Assembly: GCF_003049665.1 (NCBI RefSeq)
Contig: NZ_PYWM01000034.1
Location: 1-47,756 of the forward strand
Direction: 5' to 3'
DNA length: 47,756 nt
Source of the DNA: Lysinibacillus mangiferihumi
GTDB lineage: Bacteria; Bacillota; Bacilli; Bacillales_A; Planococcaceae
Shown: one piece after another, positions 42,233-47,756 of the stretch
Position numbering within the stretch: the stretch's first letter is position 1
How the letters are laid out: each line of letters starts with the position of its first letter
The notes under the pieces: model-generated
Told to the model about the DNA's origin: nothing
Seen by the model: only the letters and a program-made list of their open reading frames with translations
Databases searched by the model: none
Made by a program: the position numbers and the translations under genes

Positions 42233-45200
42233 CTAATTCACCATCTGCACCGCTGGTTTGTTGCCATAAATCGTTTCTACCCATTCTGGATGGTCGATAA
42301 ATGGATTGCGGTTCCCTTGGATTTCGTAGATTCTTTCGTTTCGTCGTTTTTCATAGTCATCTACTGGGTCTTGTAGATGCCATTGTAAAAGAACCGAAAG
42401 TTTACCGTGATACGGAGCTGTTCCATTGTTGACTTTGTCATTTAATTCAAGGTCTACTTTATCGCCTAGCTCATAACGCGTTGCCATATAAAACAGAATG
42501 CGTGCAACGTCCCCTTTGACACGATTCGGTGGTTCGAAGGAATCGGCGTCTTTCAAGCAACCGTTACAGCCAGCGACTGGACTACCGCCATTGTCAAAGT
42601 CTAAATTTCCTCTTGCGCTATTTACTTGAACATCGGTAGGGCGTAAATGATGGATATCAGTTCCCGGTCCTTGACTTGTTCCGAAATTACCATGTGATTT
42701 TGCCCACGTATGCTCTCGGTTCCAGTTGCCTACATTGCCGCCGTTGTTTGTTTTTGGACTAGATTTACCAGAATAAAATAACATGACATGATTTGTATTA
42801 TTCGGATCTTCGTCTGTGTATCTCAAAGCATCCCATGCAGCATCATAGGATAAGACTTTTTGGTTTGCAATAATATCGTGCAGCGCCTTTTTGAGTGCTT
42901 GCCCCTCTTTGTTATAGGCAGCAGTATAGTAGTCGTTAGCCGTGACAGTCACACTAAAATTGGTCGTGACACTTTTTGTACCATCAGATGCCGTGACACC
43001 AACAATATGACTACCCGCTTCTAAAGTTAACGTTAAGCGTTTGCCCTTTATCGAACCTTTTGTAGCTGTAAATGTCAATTCGTCATTATCAGGATCAGCG
43101 AAATGCTCTGTTAAATCGATGGTAATGTCCGTTCCTACAGCTACTGTCTGATTTGTAAAAGGCTTTTTGATGATTGGTTGCTTGTTTTCAGCAGGGACAG
43201 GAGGGTAGACAATCGGTTGCCCCTTAGAATTTGTAAATTTAATGTTTTCTAACGATGCACCCTTCTTCAATTCAATCAACTGTAAGTCAATATTTTCTGC
43301 GCCTCTAATTTCACTTACATTTTTGCCTTCAATTGTAATCTTTTTAAACGTATTGCCCTTTAAGTCTACAATGGACTCTGGATGATTTGGCGTAATAATC
43401 ACATCTGTCTTGTTAAAGCCTTCACCGTGAAGCTCGACATACTTCCCTTTTAAGTGCACGCCCTTCGTAATATACGACGCTGCATCTAAATGTAATGCTA
43501 CACTCGGTTTTGTAATAACTAAGATATTTTTCTTAAAGTTCTCATAGTTATATGTGATTTCAGGTTGAATCGGTTCTACTGTAGGACCTTTTTTCAAATC
43601 CAGTTGCACCATGACAGGGTCATGGTCACTTGCGCGGCCTGCCATATCTGTAAAGTCTGCATTAATATGAAGAATATCAATTATCGTTTTATCTTGAAGA
43701 TTATTAGAAACTAAAATATGATCTAATACTTGCGAATTTCCTTGATACAAATACGTATAACGGTCAGAAGAATCGGCTTTATTGATCATATTGGTCATCC
43801 ATTCACCTTCATGAATTTTAAGCGCTTTGGCAAATTGGTAATCGTTAAAATCACCTAACGATACAATGTTTGCATCTGGATTTTTGATTTTAACATCCGC
43901 AACAAAGTTATACACAATATTTGCGATTTTTTGGCGTTGCACTTCACTTTTATATTGCGGTGGTTGTGTTGCTCCGAATAATGGTGTGTCACCCGATTTA
44001 GAATTCCAGTGATTAGCAATCACAATGACATCTTCACCTTGGAACTCAAATTGTGCAGCTAACGGTTTTCGGCTATTATTAAATGCTTCATTCATCGGGT
44101 CAATTCGACCTGGGTTTAGCGTTAATTGACCGTTTTGATAACCCACTGCCGTAGTCGCATCCCCTGCTTGGATTCCTTCTTTCAAGTTCACCCTTGCCGG
44201 ATTGTATAAGAAACCAACACGAATATTCGCGTTCGGTGCACCACCATCTGCATTATTCACAGGGTCAATATTGACATACTTATAATCAATACCACTTTCA
44301 GCTTTAATGGCATCAATTAAGCGTTGATAACTTTGATCTGCTTTGGCATCACCAGCCGACTCGCCGTTATTATCTTGTACTTCCGTAACCCCTACAATGT
44401 CTGGCGTTTGCATATCAGTACCAATGGCGCGTGCTAATTTTCGCGCCTTATCATCCGATGTGGATGTTTTGTTATTAGAAAAGTTTTCTAAATTATACGA
44501 GGCAATTGTTAGCTTATCCTCTGCTTTGACTATTTTGGTAGTCTCAGGTGTTGCCGTCCCTGTTACATGGGCTTGCTTCATGTTATCTAGTGGCACGTAA
44601 ATTTTGAAGTTTTGATAAGAATAGCCTACGATACCCGTAATCGGTCCATTAAACTTATCGCCTGTAGCAACTTCGAAATCACGAGCTATTCCGTTCGGTT
44701 CCAATCTAAATTGAATACGATTTGGGTTTGTTTGTCCTTCCTCATACAAAACCCCACCATGCAGCGTGTTTGTTGGCTCACTTTCAAGAACCGTTACTAA
44801 ATCGCCATGTTCCTGTGGAGCAACAGCTTTGACATTGCCTACTTCCACTCGCATCGCTTCAATACTTTCCCAAAAATCAATGGCATCAATTGTCGGGTTG
44901 AAAACTTGCAGATTGTCACTATCTATTTGACTAAATGACATTTTTAATTTATCAATTTGAATGGCTTTTGGTAATGCAACACTGCCATTAAGTACTTGTA
45001 CTTTGCCACCTTGATCATTTCGTACATTGATTTGCGTCGTTTTTAAATCTGTTTGGTTCGCATCACTGTAGCCATCATACGCATATTCATCTACTTTACC
45101 TGTTACCGATACTAAATTTCCTACTTGAATCGGCCAAGCATTCTTTCCGCTATAAAGTAAGATACCTTCCGATGTATTCGGATTATCATCCGCCAATTCA

Positions 45201-47002
45201 TCAGGTGTTTGAATCGTATAATAATAACTACCATTTAAAGAAAATGAATATGTTACAATCCCTTGAATGCCATCAACGGTTTTGCCAGCAAATGGAGAGC
45301 GATGGCCTTCCCCTTGAATATCATGAATTTGCAGCGCATCTGTAATAACATAGTCATAGGTCATCACTTCACTAAACGTGCCATCACTTGCTTTGACAAC
45401 CGTTTTTAATGTTGTGTTTTGCGTAATATCGATTGGTTTTTCGTATTTAATACCTGATACAGTAGGATTCGTACCATCTACTGTGTAATAGATTTCCCCA
45501 TTAGCTGTAGATGTTGATAAAGTGACCGTTGTTTGATTAATAAATGTACCACTACTTGGCGACGCAATCGCTGGTTTTAATGCTGTGCTATCCACGACAA
45601 TATCGTTTATAGAACGTGGTATCACTTGGTAATCCTGATCGAATTGTTGGATAATGCCCGTAATGGATTCATACGTTGTGCCGACCGTTAAGCCTAGAGC
45701 ATTCGTTTCATCGCGTACTAAGAAATTGCTACCATCACTAGCTGTGTAGTTTGCCCAGCCACTTCCTGCTTGCACATTCGTCAGCGCAACATTTTTTATC
45801 GTAACAAGTTGTGATTCATTTACTTCTGCTACCTCGGCACCGGTTACTACTTTTGCAGTTGGTGCACCTACGCCTGCCACTTTGTCGATAATTTGAGCTC
45901 CGTCTAATTGCAGTAACCCTCTATAGTCCGCAAGCTTCCCTTTTAGCGTTACTTCGTCGCCAATTTCTACATTTAGGCTAGTCGGACGTACAGCAATACC
46001 ACCTGTTCCATCCTGAACAGAGATGGTATTTTTCAGCTTTCCTGCCACAATACCTTTGATTGTTACTGTTGTACCGTTGGCTTGTGTTCTTGCATCAGCG
46101 ATTGACTGAACATCTGCTTGTCCAATGACGGTATAATTAAAAGTTTGCACATCACTATTTTCCAGTCCCTGTGCAACTGCTATCGCTTTGATCGTCATTG
46201 TTTTATCAATAACAATCGGTTGCGTATAACTAGCACTTTGCAATGTTGGCTCTGTTCCATCCGTTGTATAATAAATCGTTGCACCAGCAGTAGCAGAAGA
46301 TAATGTAATCGCAGTGCCTGACGCAACCGTTCCAGAAGGTGTAGAAGCTGTTACGGCTTCTGCCTTTATAATAGGTCCAACCTCACCACCATCCATTACA
46401 TGACCGCCTAAATGTTCAAATGTATCGATTGGATAAGGCTGCCATTCTAATGAAGGATCAAAGGTGTCACTTGGATTTTTATCGCCTGACGTAATGGAAC
46501 TCTTTCTAACCAATGTTGTATCAACAGTAGACACCCCATTGTCATTCCATGACTTGCCTGGATCAAACCCCATTTGACCAAAAGAATCTACTACCTCTTC
46601 CCCTTTCTTTAAAACAATCGCATCATTACCATTAAACGCGGTAACAGCTGAAGCAAGTCCACCTTTCTCTTTGATCGCTGCCACTGCACTAGAATTATAG
46701 AGAATGATTGTCTCATTATGTGCTAAAGTGCCACTTAACGTCTGTTTGTTCGTTGGTGTTGTACTACCATTTGTATAAAGTTCAAGTTTGTATTGGCTTA
46801 AATCAATCGTTGAACCCGTTCCATTGTAAAGCTCAATCGCCTTATTATTACTCGACCCTTCAATATACTCAGAGATCATTAAATCAGCCGCTAATTCAGC
46901 CGCAACAGCTTGACTAGGCATTACTGGCATCGATACACTCGCAACTAATGTCGTTGCGAGAAAAGCATTAAATGACTTGTTCCATTTCTTTTTAGACATC
47001 AT
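42233..47002 (-). CDS. Large secreted double nuclease: EEP (ExeM-type) plus endonuclease I domain
   Basis: Exported protein of 1589 residues. Signal peptide residues 1-34 (ends AVAAE). A lamin-tail domain (LMISEYIEGSSNNKAIELYN) covers about 38-170. Two chitobiase-C-like Ig domains (YYTTDGTEPT near 245; YYTVDGTNPT near 507) frame OB-fold regions (295-470); another OB region lies near 560-780. An endonuclease/exonuclease/phosphatase domain at about 835-1165 shows SYNLENFS, VTEVQDN, NHWNSKSGD, SLGDFNDY and SDHDPVMV. After linker and Ig-like domains, an EndA/NucM-type endonuclease I domain (about 1375-1580) carries NREHTWAKSHG with the catalytic histidine and TDIHHLRPTD. No SLH domain or LPXTG is seen, so it should be released. 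AGGAG lies 7 bases before the ATG. Likely role: extracellular DNA degradation. Confidence 0.9.
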   Translation of the reverse strand: MMSKKKWNKSFNAFLATTLVASVSMPVMPSQAVAAELAADLMISEYIEGSSNNKAIELYNGTGSTIDLSQYKLELYTNGSTTPTNKQTLSGTLAHNETIILYNSSAVAAIKEKGGLASAVTAFNGNDAIVLKKGEEVVDSFGQMGFDPGKSWNDNGVSTVDTTLVRKSSITSGDKNPSDTFDPSLEWQPYPIDTFEHLGGHVMDGGEVGPIIKAEAVTASTPSGTVASGTAITLSSATAGATIYYTTDGTEPTLQSASYTQPIVIDKTMTIKAIAVAQGLENSDVQTFNYTVIGQADVQSIADARTQANGTTVTIKGIVAGKLKNTISVQDGTGGIAVRPTSLNVEIGDEVTLKGKLADYRGLLQLDGAQIIDKVAGVGAPTAKVVTGAEVAEVNESQLVTIKNVALTNVQAGSGWANYTASDGSNFLVRDETNALGLTVGTTYESITGIIQQFDQDYQVIPRSINDIVVDSTALKPAIASPSSGTFINQTTVTLSTSTANGEIYYTVDGTNPTVSGIKYEKPIDITQNTTLKTVVKASDGTFSEVMTYDYVITDALQIHDIQGEGHRSPFAGKTVDGIQGIVTYSFSLNGSYYYTIQTPDELADDNPNTSEGILLYSGKNAWPIQVGNLVSVTGKVDEYAYDGYSDANQTDLKTTQINVRNDQGGKVQVLNGSVALPKAIQIDKLKMSFSQIDSDNLQVFNPTIDAIDFWESIEAMRVEVGNVKAVAPQEHGDLVTVLESEPTNTLHGGVLYEEGQTNPNRIQFRLEPNGIARDFEVATGDKFNGPITGIVGYSYQNFKIYVPLDNMKQAHVTGTATPETTKIVKAEDKLTIASYNLENFSNNKTSTSDDKARKLARAIGTDMQTPDIVGVTEVQDNNGESAGDAKADQSYQRLIDAIKAESGIDYKYVNIDPVNNADGGAPNANIRVGFLYNPARVNLKEGIQAGDATTAVGYQNGQLTLNPGRIDPMNEAFNNSRKPLAAQFEFQGEDVIVIANHWNSKSGDTPLFGATQPPQYKSEVQRQKIANIVYNFVADVKIKNPDANIVSLGDFNDYQFAKALKIHEGEWMTNMINKADSSDRYTYLYQGNSQVLDHILVSNNLQDKTIIDILHINADFTDMAGRASDHDPVMVQLDLKKGPTVEPIQPEITYNYENFKKNILVITKPSVALHLDAASYITKGVHLKGKYVELHGEGFNKTDVIITPNHPESIVDLKGNTFKKITIEGKNVSEIRGAENIDLQLIELKKGASLENIKFTNSKGQPIVYPPVPAENKQPIIKKPFTNQTVAVGTDITIDLTEHFADPDNDELTFTATKGSIKGKRLTLTLEAGSHIVGVTASDGTKSVTTNFSVTVTANDYYTAAYNKEGQALKKALHDIIANQKVLSYDAAWDALRYTDEDPNNTNHVMLFYSGKSSPKTNNGGNVGNWNREHTWAKSHGNFGTSQGPGTDIHHLRPTDVQVNSARGNLDFDNGGSPVAGCNGCLKDADSFEPPNRVKGDVARILFYMATRYELGDKVDLELNDKVNNGTAPYHGKLSVLLQWHLQDPVDDYEKRRNERIYEIQGNRNPFIDHPEWVETIYGNKPAVQMVN

Positions 47003-47037
47003 CAGTTAGCTCCTCTTTAAGTATTTGCTGAATAAAA

Positions 47038-47061
47038 ACCTTCTTCTTAGCAGAAGAAGGT
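47038..47061 (-). terminator. Terminator-like hairpin upstream of the nuclease start
   Basis: ACCTTCTTCT pairs perfectly with AGAAGAAGGT around a 4-base loop. On the minus strand TTTTTATT follows. It lies 36 bases upstream of the nuclease ATG, so it could attenuate transcription into the gene or end the small frame at 47073-47168. Confidence 0.65.
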
Positions 47062-47072
47062 CTACTAGCTCT

Positions 47073-47168
47073 CTATCTCGGCTGTCGGTTTGTACCTACA
47101 CCATACGCATAAAGCGTGCCATCAATAGTAGTAAAACTCATTTCCCCAGTATATATATATGAAACCAT
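47073..47168 (-). CDS. Possible 31-residue leader peptide or gene remnant
   Basis: A short open frame ATG...TAG encoding 31 residues, among them TTIDGTLYAYGVGTNRQPR. The text looks protein-like in composition but I recognise no family. Neither the ATG at 47168 nor the internal ATG at 47141 has a good ribosome site (GGGGAA lies too close to the second). It ends 11 bases before a terminator-like hairpin and 70 bases before the nuclease gene. It may be a leader peptide, a small protein, or the tail of a lost gene. Low confidence. Confidence 0.25.
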   Translation of the reverse strand: MVSYIYTGEMSFTTIDGTLYAYGVGTNRQPR

Positions 47169-47304
47169 ATAACTGTTAATGCACTATTGAATTACTATAT
47201 AGTAACTGTTAAATTATAGAATTTTTAGAGAATCTAAGCACACAATACTATAGTGTAATTGTTAACCGAAACTTCACTTTTTCTAAACAATTAGTACTTT
47301 TTCC

Positions 47305-47440
47305 TATGTCGTTGTTGTCCGCTATGGCGGTGCTTTCCGCGGGCACACACATAAGCCGCAACCCTCGCTAACGCGCGGAATGCCCGCGTCTTACGCTGTT
47401 TGCGTTGCCGCAGGAGTCACCGCCTCTGCTACCAACAACT
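47305..47440. repeat. Interspersed palindromic repeat, full copy
   Basis: A GC-rich block of about 135 bases in AT-rich DNA. The ends form an imperfect inverted repeat: GTTGTTG (47311-47317) and GGCGGTG on the left, CACCGCC and CAACAAC (47433-47439) on the right. Inside are CTTTCCGCGGGCAC and CCGCAGGAGTCACCGCC, the signature of dispersed non-coding repeats known across Bacillaceae. A second, truncated copy lies at 47540-47628. Confidence 0.7.
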
Positions 47441-47539
47441 AGTACACGCTTCTATTTATTGTTTACTGCAAAAGAATAAATAGCTAAGGTTTCGTTTGTT
47501 TTGCATAGTGGAAAAATGCCATCAATTGAACTCTTTTCA

Positions 47540-47628
47540 CTATGTCGTTGTTGTTCGCTATGGCGGTGCTTTTCGCTCTAGCACAAGTAAGTCGCACCCT
47601 CGCTTGCCCGCGGAATGCCCATCTTACG
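47540..47628. repeat. Interspersed repeat, truncated copy fused to the next gene's leader
   Basis: It repeats the left part of the copy at 47305: TATGTCGTTGTTG, TCGCTATGGCGGTGCTT, then a diverged middle (CTCGCTTGCCCGCGGAATGCCC). The right inverted-repeat half (CAGGAGTCACCGCC...CAACAAC) is missing. It stops at the ribosome site AGGAAA (47631-47636) of the SLH gene starting at 47644. Confidence 0.7.
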
Positions 47629-47643
47629 TGAGGAAATTTTTCT

Positions 47644-47756
47644 ATGGCTAACCAACCAAAGAAATACAAAAAATTCGTAGCGACGGCAGCAACGGCAACA
47701 TTAGTAGCATCTGCTATCGTACCAGTGGCTTCTGCAGCAGGATTTTCAGATGTAGC
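47644..47756 (+). CDS. SLH-domain/S-layer protein, 5' end only
   Basis: The gene runs off the window; 37 residues are visible. A signal peptide with a polar start (ANQPKKYKKFVATAATATL) and the end LVASAIVPVASAAG is followed by FSDVA, the first residues of an SLH domain. The hydrophobic end of the signal peptide is nearly identical to that of the S-layer protein at 30669-33722 (LVASAIVPVASAAS), so this is a paralogue, perhaps a second S-layer gene. AGGAAA at 47631-47636 gives the ATG at 47644. Its leader is formed by a truncated interspersed repeat. Confidence 0.82.
   Translation, partial: MANQPKKYKKFVATAATATLVASAIVPVASAAGFSDV

Larger units (their letters stand above)
47003..47303. other. Leader region of the nuclease gene
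   Basis: It contains the ribosome site, a terminator-like hairpin (47038-47061), a 31-codon minus-strand open frame (47073-47168), and AT-rich sequence with three copies of a TAACTGTTAA-like decamer near 47171, 47203 and 47259. No further gene is supported. Confidence 0.5.

Noticed and set aside
47040..47170. Cyclic-di-GMP or other riboswitch upstream of the nuclease gene
   Set aside because: The GGTGTAGGTACAAACC stretch looked suggestive, but I could not match the conserved core of any class I know.

Overview
The window is low-GC Firmicute DNA (AT-rich intergenic stretches, strong AGGAGG-type ribosome sites, many intrinsic terminators). It is best explained as a Lysinibacillus-like chromosome (L. 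sphaericus/fusiformis group). The reasons are a canonical S-layer protein gene with a consensus ribosome site, nine further proteins carrying S-layer homology (SLH) domains (one of them cut by the window edge), and CsaB, the pyruvyl transferase that makes the SLH ligand. The genus is inferred from gene content, not from a marker gene.

Layout. 1-3003: BrnQ carrier with a CodY-like box, then an exported S41 protease. 3004-4347: interspersed repeat and a TetR regulator. 4348-8125 (-): translationally coupled csaB / glycosyltransferase / flippase operon. 8330-22953: a run of exported SLH proteins with different heads (phosphodiester glycosidase, glucosaminidase, GATase-like, amidase, NlpC/P60, CAP, bare SLH), with a Wzy-like polymerase, a lipoprotein and an IS3 remnant between them. 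23029-26511: a large helical-repeat exported protein. 26887-28817 (+): a YknW/YknX-like pair without the ABC transporter. 28935-33722: an SLH protein and the main S-layer protein. 34345-38153: PatA/PatB-like O-acetylation pair and an acyltransferase-3. 38234-40296: a YafY-type regulator and a MATE exporter. 40472-41027: remains of a Bce-type peptide-resistance locus collapsed by deletion. 41195-42050: two small membrane proteins. 42233-47002: a secreted protein with two nuclease domains. 47003-47756: leader ORF, interspersed repeats and the start of another SLH/S-layer gene.

How it fits together. CsaB, the flippase, the Wzy-like polymerase and the MBOAT/DHHW pair would build, export, polymerise, pyruvylate and acetylate the secondary cell-wall polysaccharide. 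The SLH proteins dock on this polymer and include several cell-wall hydrolases. The arrangement resembles the Bacillus anthracis S-layer locus (csaA-csaB, patA/patB).

The most unusual signal is non-coding. Four intergenic arrays (12790-12925, 19871-19954, 34167-34292, 36987-37102) each have a period of exactly 21 bp, a constant core of about 11 bp and an alternating spacer that gives a 42-bp super-period. Two arrays 24 kb apart share the same core, and the other two have their own.
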